64,000 bases of DNA, taken from assembly GCF_019925205.1 (NCBI RefSeq), contig NC_083565.1:31214241-31278240 (forward strand), written 5' to 3'. Each line of letters opens with the position of its first letter. Positions within the stretch are counted from its first letter, which is position 1. Below the pieces are notes generated by a model. That model did no database searches, was not told the origin of the DNA, and saw nothing but the letters and a program-made list of their open reading frames with translations. Made by a program: the position numbers and the translations under genes. Origin of the DNA: Metopolophium dirhodum (taxonomy: Eukaryota > Arthropoda > Insecta > Hemiptera > Aphididae). This document shows, in pieces, positions 23,434 through 34,198 of the stretch.

Positions 23434-24215
23434 ATGGAAAATTTAAATATACAGGGGCGCCCTGACGTAACCCGTCGGAGGGACGCGACCGCGTCATCCA
23501 AAGGCGTGAAGGAGCCACCCTCGCGAAAAATGGCTAAAGGTGTAACAACCCCCGAGGGAATGGTCTTATACTCCCCGTCACACAGATGGTTAATCAATGT
23601 AGCAGATAATATGAGTCGAAATAGGTTTGATAAACTTAGATCTAATATTCATTTTGTGGATAATACTCTCTGTTTGCCTTCAAAAAATCCATTACATGAT
23701 AAACTTTTTAAAGTCAAACCATTTTTAGATTCAAAAAAAATAATTTTAAGTTGATTGACTTAGAGGAACATTTATGTGTTGATGAAATTATTATACCATT
23801 TAAAGGCCGGAGCACTATGAAACAGTATAACAAAGCAAAGCCTCACAAATGGGGTATAAAAGTATTTGCATTAGCATCAAAAATTGGATTTGTACATGAT
23901 TTTGAATTTTATGTAGGAAAAGGAACAATAAAATCAAAATCTACTCTGGGATTAAGTGGTGACATAATTATTAGACTGTGTGATATTATACCAAGAAACA
24001 AGAATTATAAACTTTGTTTTTACAACTAGTTTACATCATATCAATTGATGTGCAATTTGAAACAATTTGGAATATTGGCAAATGGAACTGTAAGAATAAA
24101 TAGAATGTCAGGATGTCAATTCAAAAGTGATAAAGAATTAAAAAAAGAAGGAAGAGGCTCATATGACAGTAAAATTGATACTAATAGTGGCATAGTTAGT
24201 TGTAAATGATTCGAC
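23434..24215 (+). pseudogene. piggyBac transposase catalytic core, broken
   Basis: Frame 1 (to 23754) contains MSRNRFDKLRSNIHFVDN and LHDKLFKVKPFLD. Frame 2 (23751-24029) contains LCVDEIIIPFKGRSTMKQYN, KAKPHKWGIKVFALA and GDIIIRLCDIIP. A third stretch to about 24215 reads GILANGTVRINR and VSCK, then a stop where Trp is expected (K*FDHKFVHL). These are piggyBac DDE-domain blocks, with the first catalytic Asp in VDE. Frameshifts near 23752 and 24029 and the final stop disable it. Residues encoded by 23455-23570 are GC-rich (RPDVTRRRDATASSKGVKEP) and unlike the family, so they look inserted. Confidence 0.85.
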
Positions 24216-24259
24216 CATAAATTTGTACACTTATTTGTCATTGTGCCTGAAAGGGTTAA

Positions 24260-24936
24260 TATACTTTTTCATAAATTAATATTTATTACAGTTGGCTTTT
24301 ATGATTTGTTTGAACTATAAGTACGTATTTTTTTTGGGAGATCCCTATTATTACAACACCGTTACCAATATGCGTTTTTTTTTTTTGGTTAGTTAATATA
24401 ATTGCATATTTTCGTGATTTCTTCGTATTTATGCTTATTTTCTTAAAATGTTTTTATATTTTCGGTTCATCCGTTACCTACCCACATACCTACCTACCTA
24501 GTGTGTAAATAAAGAATTTTTTTTGTAAACCAATTTGAATTATTATTTATTAATTTAAAAAAATTTTAATAAAAACGTTTTCATTCAGTATTTTTTTGAA
24601 TTTTAAGTGCGTATTTTTGAATATTTCAGTGCATATATTTGCCTGTTTTTAGTGCATTCATGCAGGCAAATATTTAACACTTTTTCATTGCATTAAATTC
24701 ACAGCCCTGCTAATTACTTTTACTTCCAATCATAATACCTACCACAGTTAATGTTAAATGTCAAATTGTCAACAATCAACTGCTTCTTCAACTTGATAAC
24801 ACTTAAGAGGATGTCAGATTTTCAGCGCACCATTTATTTCTCTCTCTGACCCACGCACAATCATTTTAGTGTTTTCTTAATCGTACATTTGGTATGCTAC
24901 GCGTGGGTCAAAGATGGAAACAAATAGTGCGCTGAT
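24260..24936. other. AT-rich spacer inside the inverted-repeat segment
   Basis: No gene recognised. T-rich, with a few TGCAT/GTGCAT direct repeats around 24590-24690. Confidence 0.4.
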
Positions 24937-25266
24937 ATCGAGTATCGACTATCAATATAAAGGAGCCTCAATTGCCTTCCCCTCCGGGAACGCGGCCTCA
25001 AATGTATTTAACATAGGCGTGGACTATCCATATCTTTATTATCTATGGGCTTCATCCATAGCATAGATTAAGGTGTCAACAATCAAATGATCAACTTGAT
25101 AATCAAACACTTAAGTTCGGCAACCTGCAACTCAGGATCTTTTTATTCAAAGTGTCCTAATGAGTCATAAGAAGGTTAGTTAGGTAGGTAAACCTATGGT
25201 TAGTTGAAGCTAGTGGCCTTTGCAATTCATGATCTTTTCCTACGTATTCGGCATTGTTAACATAAC

Positions 25267-26325
25267 TATTCTACCTTTACACTTTTTCTTCCCCCGTCTC
25301 TCACAGCTATATACAGGTTCAGCCACTCTCATTACACACCTCCATATGATCGGTATTCTTTCTATCCATCTCTTCTTCAGTCTTCTCGCCCCTCATTTCC
25401 CACCTAAATTAACTAACTTCTATAGCCACTCTCACTATCTCTTATCATACAGTGACCGAACCACCTAAACCTATTCTCTCTTGTTTTCACTACAATATGT
25501 ACACTAACCTACACTACCCTTAATTAATTAATTTCTTATTCTATCGTCTTTTGTACCTTAACACCTAACTTATTATTCTCATATCTGCTACTCTCACTCC
25601 ACTTACCTACCCTAACCTTACATTTCTTTTTCATCTTTCTCTTTCATACACCAAACATTCTGAAATCCTGTTGACCCATTTCCTTATCTTCGCCATATCA
25701 CACACTACCTAATTCCTATTCACTCAGTCTCTAGTTACCTACAAGTCATAGTACTTGATTATCGGTGAAAATATTTAAATATCATTGAGCGAATTCCCTA
25801 CACGAAAGAATTACTTAATAAAAATATCATACCTCGCCAATTTTCTAATTTTGAACACGACTTTAGTGTTATACCAGTATAATTAAAATACAAATATTGA
25901 ACATTTTCGGGCAATACATCCCCTGATCAATTAACAATAATAAAAAAAAACCTACTGAGAAATAAGAAAATACATACCCCGTGACGGAATCAAAATCTGC
26001 TACAAAACTTAGTCTTCGAAATACTGAAACGTTCACACATTTCAATCTGCTTATGATATATTATTCCCAGTTTGAACATTTTTACTGACGAATACCATTT
26101 CTGAAATAACACGCATCTTATGCAGTAACATGTTCTGCAATATTCTAATGACCTGTGCATTACAGTCTTCAGATATTATATGAACCTACCAATAAATACC
26201 TAATATTAATTTTTATTACACAGAGTTTGTATTTATAAATGTTGTATTCAAGGATTTATTAGTTTTATTTTTATACCTAACAAAAATTCCATTTATTCAC
26301 AAGTCAGTTATTAACTAGAATTCGA
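25267..26325. other. Pyrimidine-rich then AT-rich spacer
   Basis: 25267-25740 is strongly C/T-biased on the plus strand (many TCTC, CACTC and CCCTAAC words), with open frames that look like a by-product of composition. The remainder is AT-rich. No gene supported. Confidence 0.4.
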
Positions 26326-27130
26326 CTACGAATAAGACAGCGTTTGGATTGTTCGAACTGGCGTATAATGTATTATTATTATACATTGCGCCTTTGGTAG
26401 GTAGTAGTAAACGTATATGCTTCTACGTTACTGAATTAACAGATTTTCCGTGACAATAAATATTTAATTCAAGTCTAGAAAGTAAATGTAAGCCCCAAAA
26501 TAATATGAAAACAAACTTACGCATAAACATCGACTCTTCCAGTAAAACCTAGCTGTACTGCAGCACACGCTGTCGTCGAAGAAACAGCTATCTTCATCCG
26601 TCTACATCTCGCTCCATCTCCATCTCTCTCTACATCTCACTAATTGAAACTTATCTAGTATAGAATACTCTAGTATCTTTATGATCTGTAATATATTCTG
26701 GTGTTCGATGAAAAAGATTGAAATAAGATAAAAATACATATTTTTTTGGTTTTGAATATGAAAGCTGTGAGATGATCGATATGAATTTTGTGAGAACTCT
26801 AGAGGTTCTAGAAAACTGAGACGAGTGTGTTGAATGAAATAAATTAAAAAATTGATTAACACAACAATCGCTTAAAAATTAATTTAATTCAAATAATGAG
26901 ATGAACCTTATTAAATCATTTAAATTTTCCAGAACAAGCCCCCAGTTGTTGGTCGCATACCAATTTTAACCATATACTAGACCACAAGTTTATAGACGTT
27001 CTATTATGCATTCTCCTGCCGGTGGCCCAAGACACTGTTAGGGAAATTATATTTCTTTAGTAATTAAATTACGATACGAATTATAAGTTACGTAGGTACT
27101 TGTCCAATACTCGACTACCAGAATTTAAAT
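26326..27130 (-). repeat. Duplicated locus, copy 1 (first-exon block)
   Basis: This minus-strand block has homologues at 27730-28060, 35355-35780 and 38225-39070. Shared parts in minus-strand order: an upstream region (27125-26940, matching 39068-38925, with CTCGACTACC / TACTTGTCCAA landmarks in plus orientation), a short exon ending at a GTAAGTTTG donor, and an intron start with AAATATTTATTGTC. The copies differ by many substitutions and indels, so they are old paralogous loci, not recent repeats. The exon itself is listed separately. Confidence 0.6.
26521..26597 (-). CDS. Candidate first exon, signal-peptide-like
   Basis: From ATG at 26597-26595 to a GTAAGT donor after 26521 the peptide is MKIAVSSTTACAAVQLGF, then TGRVDVY. 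The start (MK plus a run of small and hydrophobic residues) resembles a short secretion signal. The paralogue at 38398-38468 begins MKIAVSSAMAAL and then has a stop. No downstream exons can be assigned. A small secreted aphid protein is one possibility, but nothing identifies a family. Confidence 0.35.
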
Positions 27131-27729
27131 TAAAGATTGTGATATACCTAGGTAACCTCTCGATCGATTCTAAAATAGAAACTTAACCTAGGTATAAATA
27201 ATATCACAATATCAAATAGTGAAATTTGAAAATTTGAAGAAAATTTCCTATAGGTATATCCCGTAAGACCCCCAAAATAAAACGTACGGTTGAGGTGTTC
27301 TCTTAAAACCCAAATGTTTAATGCCAGTATCCCGTATGCATAAAAAATGTATGTTTCACATTTAACGAAAACTAAAACTATCGTGACGGAACGGAATTAC
27401 GAAGAACGTATAAGACAAAAATAATCGTCACCAAGTGGTAGGTATAATCTGCTATGTACTTACAAATCATAATATTAAATAACATTAATCATTATGTATT
27501 TTCTTATTTTATTAGGTAGGTATAAAAACCTACCTTCTTACTTATAAAAGCATTGCCTAATCATTGATTTCAAATTTTAAAAATTATTCTACTATAACAA
27601 TAAATTAACAGTTGTAGGCAAAGTATTATAATTAAAGGTATTTTTCATAATATCTTAATTTTTGTACACCTATAACAACTGGATTTTAAAAACTACTCTA
27701 CGTCTAACGGGTATATAAGTTTGTCTGAC
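27131..27729. other. AT-rich spacer between locus copies
   Basis: Frequent TAGGTA words but no gene, RNA or paired repeat recognised. Confidence 0.4.
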
Positions 27730-28060
27730 AATAAATATTTACATTAGGTCTACCGCGTCAACAGAGTAGAAGGACAAAACTTACGTAATTATTTATTATT
27801 CCGACGAAACGCGTTCCTTTCGAGTGTATAATATTGTCGAGTGTCAGAGCTGTGCGTCTTCGTCAAGAAAAATGCAGCACGCGTCTTCATATCTCCGATC
27901 CAAAAGTTCAGTCTGGAAGTATTGAGATTAATGACATTTATAAAAATAGGTACCTAGCTTAATAATCAGAATGGAACGAAATATGTAAGTATGTATTAGA
28001 ATCGCTGTTCGTCTCAAACGATTGTCATTTGCCATAGATTATTTATAATTATAACCTAAC
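27730..28060 (-). repeat. Duplicated locus, copy 2
   Basis: Matches the other three copies by the block TGCCATAGATTATTTATAAT (28030), an ATG-led minus-strand exon (27890-27785, MKTRAAFFLTKTHSS...) ending at GTAAGTTTTG, and the intron block ending ACAATAAATATTTACATTAG. The exon has a stop just before the donor, so this copy looks degenerate. It lacks the long upstream region shared by copies 1 and 4. Confidence 0.45.
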
Positions 28061-29753
28061 CGTTCCAATCATAGAAAATATATATATGGTCCTAACCGAT
28101 GGATATTTTTACATTATCTTCAAAAAAAAATTTATTTGTTTCTACTAGACGCAAATGCGGTAAATTGAATTCAAATTTATAATATAGATAACGGTTTTTT
28201 TACTTGGTAACCATATATTTATTACTTGGTTTATAAGCAAATTCTAATTGATGTAAAATAGTAATTAAATAAAAATAGTTTTATTGATCCCAATATTTAA
28301 AAATAATGTTTCAAATAAAATAATAAAAAAAATGTAAGAAATACCTATTAATTAATATGTATTAACTAAATAAATTCGTGTTTTTTTAAACATTTTCATG
28401 CCCCCCCCCCCCCCCTTACGAAATTGTGTCACTCCTCCTTAGAGTGGTGCACCCCTCACCTTAAAAACCCTTGAAATAGTGCATGCTAAAAAATCAGCCA
28501 TATCCTCCCCCCTCTCATTTGACTCATTTAGCTACTTTTTGAATTAAGAACGTGACATTGAACGTACAAAACTGTACATAATAGTTATCAACCTATTAAC
28601 CCATCAATAATATTAATTTTTTTATTGTGTACACTAATCGATTGGTATATACAAAATAACGTTAAGTTATAAATAGAACGTGAATTAAAAATGCATTAAA
28701 AATGAGAAAAATACCTTAAAAATACGATTTAATGCACTTATATTACAAAGCTTAATAAAATGGTCAGAAAAACAAAGTGCAATTTAAACGAATATAAAAT
28801 AGAATTTAAATAGGTGTATAGGTAGTGTATTCGTTATATTTTGAGTTTCATTATAGCACATCAGTCAATCAGATGCTATTTAATATTTTAAAATAAAAAA
28901 CTTCGACAGTAATTCCATATTGGCAAATGTTGTTTTCTATAACTGAAGACTGAAGTTATAGTATCGAACATAATGGGTACGTTAAAAAATAGAAATATAA
29001 GAAAAAAAATTACCTTTATTTAATTGTATTTAATTTTTTTCTAATAAGTTTTTATAAAATTGACTTTATTATTTATTATTTATTATTATCCCATATAAAT
29101 GTTCTAATTTCATTTTTCAATTCGTTGATAATATATGAAACAAATTCTATGCTTGGAAAGCAATGTTTTAGAAAATTCAGAAAATGCAGTTTTTATAAAT
29201 AATAATTTCTGATGCATTTATGCTGAAGAGTGAGGGGGTTGGACAATCAGCCGAACCGAAATCTAACATCTTAAACACTTAATATAAACAATTTTTCACA
29301 CACGCGTCATGGTATGAAAATAAAAATATTTATAATTCATATTTATACCGATTTTCTACCGATTTATACCGATCTTCTATATAAATAATAATTATTAGCA
29401 ATAACAAATCATTTTTGAGGAGCGGCCCACCGGGAAAAATCCCAGTATCCCGCCGACCCAGTCCGCTCTTGGTTCATATTGTAACCAAAAAATCTAAAAA
29501 ATCTATTATAAACACAGTTACTTTTCAAAGATATTATAAGTTAAAATTTGGACGAAATTACTTATTAAAACCAAGAATAACGATTTTAGTTATTTTATTG
29601 TAATTTAAAAAAGTAGGTATTCACGGATTTATGAAACTTATAGAGTATATTATATTATAATTTATATACACGATGATACTTTCAAATGTAATTTTTTGGG
29701 CAAAAATAACTTTAACCTACTATTGTAGGTACTAATGCCTAATAGTAAAATAA
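28061..29753. other. AT-rich spacer with two transposon-end-like patches
   Basis: A C-run followed by TTACGAAATTGTGTCACTCC (28402-28436) and a GC-rich patch GGAGCGGCCCACCGGGAAAA near 29418-29437 look like unpaired transposon termini. No complete element or gene is seen. Confidence 0.35.
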
Positions 29754-29758
29754 ATTAC

Positions 29759-30123
29759 TGTTAAAAGTGGAGCTTGACGGACTAATGATGTTAGCATTAA
29801 TATAATAAGTAATAACACGACAATATGATTATGTATAAGTATAATATATAATAACGTACAACTGGACAATTAAACTGTGACTATACGCACACACCGCGTA
29901 CACTCGGTATGACAGCGTCTGTGCAAGTGATTATTACATACATCAAAGGCCCTATTTATATGAACAATCGAGGCCATCCCGTATCCGTATATAATATAGA
30001 AAGCGATACTAAAGGTGTTGCACAGCTATATCGTAGCTGCATAAGTATCTATTAGAAAACGACATTGTACACGCACGTGTGTTTACATGGTTTGAATACT
30101 AATATTAATTGTATATTTCAACA
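29759..30123 (-). repeat. copia 3' LTR
   Basis: 365 bases, TG...CA bounded, in minus orientation downstream of pol. The complementary purine-rich tract (GGGAGGG on the minus strand, 30124-30130) abuts it, the usual plus-strand primer site. Confidence 0.95.
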
Positions 30124-30130
30124 CCCTCCC

Positions 30131-33100
30131 TCAATTAATAATTTCTTTAATTGTAGTCACTCCTACAGCTGACCGCAACTTCTCGAATCGTTCCTTAACC
30201 AAAGGCTTGGTTAGAATGTCCGCAATCTGGTCCTCTGTTCCAATGTACTGTAGTTGAAATTGTCCTTCTTCGTATTTCTCCCGTATGAAATGATATCGTA
30301 CGTCTATGTGTTTTGTCCTCTTATGAAACTCCGGATTTTTAACTAAACGAATAGCACTCTGATTATCAATGAATAATGCCGGTTGTTTATCACCTGTTTT
30401 TGATAAGCTTATTATCAACCGCGTAATCCACATGATCCCTTTTACAGCTTCACTGGCCGAAATATATTCAGCCTCTGTCGATGACAATGACACACAATGT
30501 TGTCTCTGCGATGTCCATGAAATTATGCTTGACCCGTATCTGAATAGAAATCCTGACGTTGAACGTCGTGTCTGAACGTCACCTGCGTAATCTGCATCGC
30601 TTAATATTTCTAATGACAGTTGTGTATTGTGATTAAAATACAAGCCATAATTAAATGTTCGTTTGACATATCGTATAATCCGTTTTACCAAGTTCCAATG
30701 AGCTTTAGTTGGTTTTGCTAAGTAACGACTAGCGAAGTTTACTGCATATGCTATATCTGGTCTCGTTACCTGTGATAAAAACAGTAAGCTACCTACTGCC
30801 TGCCTATAAGGTATTTCTTCACTTAATATCTCCGATTCTTCCTTTTGTTCAATAGTATGTGATTTGTCTATCGGAATTGAAAGTTCTTTGGCGTCCAGCA
30901 TATTAAATTTATTAATTATGCTACATGCATAATTTGTCTGATGCACAAATAATGAACCATTTTTCATTAAGTTTACCTGCATACCTAGAAAATATTCTAA
31001 GTTTCCCTTTTTAACCTCAAACTCTTTCTCCAAGTTTGTTAAAAGTTTCTCTATAATATCTTCATTATCTGCCGCGATTAAACCATCGTCAACAAATATT
31101 GCAAGAATAATTTGGCTGTTATCAGCTTTGAATACACATGCATCCGCTTCGGTACATTGTAAACCAAATGCATTCAAAAAATTCTTAAAACGTATATTCC
31201 AACATCTTGGACTTTGTTTTAAGCCATATAAACTACGCTGAAGCTTACATACTTTATTCGATCCATCTTCGTATCCTGGTGGTTGTACCATGTATATTTC
31301 TTCCTGTAGTTCTCCGTACAGAAATGCTGTCTTGATGTCGAATTGTCGTAGTATTAATTTTTCCACAGCTGCTACTGCGAATATCGCCCTAATTGATTCG
31401 TATCTGACCACTGGCGAAAATGTTTCATGGTAATCTATACCATATTTCTGTGAACAACCCTTAATGACCAATCTGGCCTTAAATTTATCTATACTACCGT
31501 CAGTTTTATATTTTGTTTTGAACACCCATGCATTTCGTAATGCAACTTTATCCTGTGGCAAAACGACTAGAGTCCAAGTCTGATTTTCGTGTAATGAATT
31601 AATTTCGTCGTTCATAGCATTATTCCATTCATTTTTGTTTGACCCAGTAATTGCCTCATCATAATTCAATGGACTGACACAGTTAGCAATAAAAGTCTGA
31701 ACATTATACCTGTCCGGCTTCTTAAGTGCTTTCCTGTCACGTAGAACCATAACATTTCTATCATCGACTATGTTTTCGTCCTTCTCACGCACGCCCGTTG
31801 AATTAATTTGAGTGTCTGTAAACTCTATTGTGTCAGCAATTACATTTTCATAATTATTACATTTGTCTTCGAATATAATGTCTCTGCACACGGATATTTT
31901 ATTTGTTTGCGAATACCATACACGATAACCTTTCGTGCTGTTCGAATAGCCAACAAATATTCCTTTTTCACTTTTTGGATCCCATTTCTGACGTTTTTGC
32001 TTTGGTATGTGTGTATATACCGCAGTACCAAAAACTCGTAAATGTTTAATATCTGGCACGACTTTATAATATAACTCGTAAGGTGGCTTACCATTCTGTG
32101 AACTCGTCCCGGTTAGATTAAGTGTATAAACGGCTGTGTTCACAGCTTCTGCCCATAATGATACGTCAAGATTTTTCGCACATATCATTGTCCTGGCAGC
32201 TTCTACGATTGTTCTGTTATCACGCTCGACTTTCCCGTTCTGTTCCGGCGTATATGCTACCGTAGTTTGGTGTCGTATGCCATATTTCTGTAGAATACCT
32301 GTAATATCCTTGTTTACAAATTCTAACCCATTATCATTCCTTAATATTTTGACCTTAGATCCTGTTTCTGTTTTAACACTTTTTATAAATGTTTCCATAA
32401 TATTTTTTACTTCATATTTATTTTTAATAAAATATACCGTTCTGTAACGTGAGTAGTCATCTCTAAATAATAAAAAATATTTTGACATACCGATAGAGTC
32501 CCTCTGCATCGGTCCACATAAATCTGCATGTATTAAATCGCCGACGTTAAAATATTCGGTCTCACTTTTACTGAACGATTGACGGTGTTGTTTCCCGATT
32601 ATGCAGTCGCTGCATACAAATTGATCGTCCTTGGTTGAATAATCAATATTATGTTTTGCTAAACAATTCCTCACGTATTGAATATTCTGGTGAGCTAAAC
32701 GCTTATGCCATACTTCTAATCGTTTTTCTACTGCAATGTTCGCATAACATTCAGCTTTCGACGGTGTTTCGACTTTGATCTGTAATTCAAACAACCTACC
32801 GCATCTTGTGCCTATGCATACAGGAATCCCATTTCTTTTGAACACACACGTTTTATTGTCTGACGTTAGTTCTAAACCTTTGTCTAACGCTGACCCGCAC
32901 GAGAATAAATTAAATTTTAATCCCGGCACGTGCAATACATTTGCCAAGTAATTTTTATTCCAATTACCGTTCACGTATGATAATATATTAATATTACCTT
33001 TTCCTGTTGCGTACAGATTTGTTCCGTCACCTATTGTTACCTGTTGTGTATATTCCAATGGTTCATAACTTGTAAACCATTCTAGGTTCGCGCTCATATG

Positions 33101-33214
33101 ATCCGACGCGCCTGAGTCTAAAACCCACGTATCTGTTGTAGTTTCATTTATCCTTGACTTGCTTACAAATGCATTTAAATTTGTATCTGTAGTACCGATT
33201 TTCCCACCTTTCAT
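30131..33214 (-). CDS. pol: copia Pol polyprotein (protease, integrase, RT, RNase H)
   Basis: 1,027 codons without interruption. Order: aspartic protease with WVLDSGASDHM (Asp near residue 33); integrase zinc region HKRLAH...CSDC (about 170-204); integrase core HADLCGP, RNDNGLEF and the Glu in PEQNGKVERDN (about 230-330); reverse transcriptase with FDIKTAFLYGEL and the active site FVDD; RNase H with SDADYAGD, STEAEYIS and DNQSAIRL; ending ADILTKPL. The RT box is FVDD rather than the common YVDD, a conservative change. The integrase reads RNDNGLEF where RSDNGGEF is usual. Order integrase-before-RT identifies Ty1/copia. All catalytic residues are present. Confidence 0.96.
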   Translation of the reverse strand: MKGGKIGTTDTNLNAFVSKSRINETTTDTWVLDSGASDHMSANLEWFTSYEPLEYTQQVTIGDGTNLYATGKGNINILSYVNGNWNKNYLANVLHVPGLKFNLFSCGSALDKGLELTSDNKTCVFKRNGIPVCIGTRCGRLFELQIKVETPSKAECYANIAVEKRLEVWHKRLAHQNIQYVRNCLAKHNIDYSTKDDQFVCSDCIIGKQHRQSFSKSETEYFNVGDLIHADLCGPMQRDSIGMSKYFLLFRDDYSRYRTVYFIKNKYEVKNIMETFIKSVKTETGSKVKILRNDNGLEFVNKDITGILQKYGIRHQTTVAYTPEQNGKVERDNRTIVEAARTMICAKNLDVSLWAEAVNTAVYTLNLTGTSSQNGKPPYELYYKVVPDIKHLRVFGTAVYTHIPKQKRQKWDPKSEKGIFVGYSNSTKGYRVWYSQTNKISVCRDIIFEDKCNNYENVIADTIEFTDTQINSTGVREKDENIVDDRNVMVLRDRKALKKPDRYNVQTFIANCVSPLNYDEAITGSNKNEWNNAMNDEINSLHENQTWTLVVLPQDKVALRNAWVFKTKYKTDGSIDKFKARLVIKGCSQKYGIDYHETFSPVVRYESIRAIFAVAAVEKLILRQFDIKTAFLYGELQEEIYMVQPPGYEDGSNKVCKLQRSLYGLKQSPRCWNIRFKNFLNAFGLQCTEADACVFKADNSQIILAIFVDDGLIAADNEDIIEKLLTNLEKEFEVKKGNLEYFLGMQVNLMKNGSLFVHQTNYACSIINKFNMLDAKELSIPIDKSHTIEQKEESEILSEEIPYRQAVGSLLFLSQVTRPDIAYAVNFASRYLAKPTKAHWNLVKRIIRYVKRTFNYGLYFNHNTQLSLEILSDADYAGDVQTRRSTSGFLFRYGSSIISWTSQRQHCVSLSSTEAEYISASEAVKGIMWITRLIISLSKTGDKQPALFIDNQSAIRLVKNPEFHKRTKHIDVRYHFIREKYEEGQFQLQYIGTEDQIADILTKPLVKERFEKLRSAVGVTTIKEIIN

Positions 33215-34053
33215 ACTACTATAAAATTCTTACAGTTTCTTTTATAATGACCAATTTTACCACAGTAATAACATTTAACATTACTTTTATTAGTAAATTG
33301 CTTTTTACCTTTACCATAACTGCTGTTTTTTCCATCGGATCTGTTTTGAAATTTGGCTGGAAATGCACTCGATTTCTCTTGTTCACCAACTTCACCTTTG
33401 ATCTGGATAACCCGTGATTCTTCAATCAACAACCGACTAGTTAAATTATTTATATTTTTACTTCCCGTTGGGACTGAATCCCAAGCACTGTAAAAATGAT
33501 TATATTCTTTTGGTAATGTCATTAGTATTTTTGTCATAACCATGTTATCCGTAACTGGTTCACCCGCTACTCTCAGTTTCCTTCCTAAATTGACCAATTT
33601 AGAAATATGCGTCGACAAGTCATCTGTCGACTCCTTTGAATAACTGAAAAATTGTTGTTGAAGCAAATGTATACTTGCCTCAGACTTCTGCTCGTAAATA
33701 TTCAGAAGTTTCTCCCACATTTCCAATGCAGTCTCACAGTTAATCAAATATTGTAATGGACCATCGTCCACTGAGGTAACTATTATTTTCTGACATTTAC
33801 CGTCCGCTTTTTGCCAAGCGTTTGCCTGCCTTTGCCAACGTGCTTTGGCATCCTCGTCGGTTTCTCCTGCCGACTTCTTTATAGGTAGACTTGGTTTCGT
33901 CCATTCACCTGAAACTATCTCACCTACTTCCAAGGCATTTAAAATGACCTTCATCTGGAACTTCCATAACGACCAGTTTTCCGCACATAATTTTGTTATC
34001 TTCACCGTGTCTTCCATGACCGATGATTTCCCGTATACTTTCCTGTATAACAA
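33211..34053 (-). CDS. gag: copia Gag (capsid-nucleocapsid) protein
   Basis: 280 codons. The N-terminal half holds the UBN2/Copia gag block (ENWSLWKFQMKVILNALEVG, then ALEMWEKLLNIYEQKSEA and LLQQQFFSYSKESTDDLSTH). The C-terminus holds one CCHC zinc knuckle, CYYCGKIGHYKRNC, that binds RNA. The natural start may be the Met of MEDTVKITKL (34017), 12 codons in. Gag forms the virus-like particle. It overlaps pol by four bases (ATGA) in a different frame; copia-type elements more often have a single fused ORF, so how Pol is made here is an open point. Confidence 0.93.
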   Translation of the reverse strand: MLYRKVYGKSSVMEDTVKITKLCAENWSLWKFQMKVILNALEVGEIVSGEWTKPSLPIKKSAGETDEDAKARWQRQANAWQKADGKCQKIIVTSVDDGPLQYLINCETALEMWEKLLNIYEQKSEASIHLLQQQFFSYSKESTDDLSTHISKLVNLGRKLRVAGEPVTDNMVMTKILMTLPKEYNHFYSAWDSVPTGSKNINNLTSRLLIEESRVIQIKGEVGEQEKSSAFPAKFQNRSDGKNSSYGKGKKQFTNKSNVKCYYCGKIGHYKRNCKNFIVV

Positions 34054-34198
34054 TTTATAACAAAACTTTACCTATGTACACTGTTCCGCCGTTTTCCGAA
34101 ATCAAGGATATCTCCGACTGGTTGTAGTTTTCTGCGTTAATACAGATATAAAAATACTTCGATCACGAATCCACTAGACTGTATGTCTTGGTTATTGA

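Larger units (their letters stand above)
22779..24255 (+). mobile_element. piggyBac element, 1,477 bp, rearranged
   Basis: The ends CCCTTTCAGCC (22779) and CCTGAAAGGG (to 24255) are inverted and lie directly inside TTAA target copies (22775-22778 and 24256-24259), the piggyBac hallmark. The perfect 18-bp palindrome TGATGCCATATGGCATCA sits at 22794-22811, and a one-mismatch copy lies at about 23146-23166. Transposase pieces are present but broken and out of order: the C-terminal zinc ribbon precedes the catalytic core. It is non-autonomous. Confidence 0.9.
20785..25266. repeat. 4.5 kb segment bounded by about 330-bp inverted repeats
   Basis: The left arm (about 20785-21137) and right arm (about 24937-25266) are inverted copies with indels. 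Paired landmarks: AGGAAAAGATCAT with ATGATCTTTTCCT, TTACCTAGCTAACCTTCTTA with TAAGAAGGTTAGTTAGGTAG, and GATAGTCGATACTCGATAT with ATATCGAGTATCGACTATC. The right arm has an extra GC-rich stretch of about 25-40 bases near 24970-25000. The interior contains a complete piggyBac insertion and two related about 115-bp blocks. It may be a composite fold-back transposon or the remains of an inverted duplication. No TIR-specific transposase and no clear target duplication were found. Confidence 0.7.

Noticed and set aside
25220..25468. 82-codon ORF with many Leu/His/Ser
   Set aside because: Product of the pyrimidine-rich composition; no other support.
30369..30575. 68-codon plus-strand ORF within copia
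   Set aside because: Antisense shadow of the RNase H part of pol.
31808..32447. Open frames on both strands across the copia integrase region
   Set aside because: They are alternative-frame shadows of the intact pol ORF, with no family features of their own.
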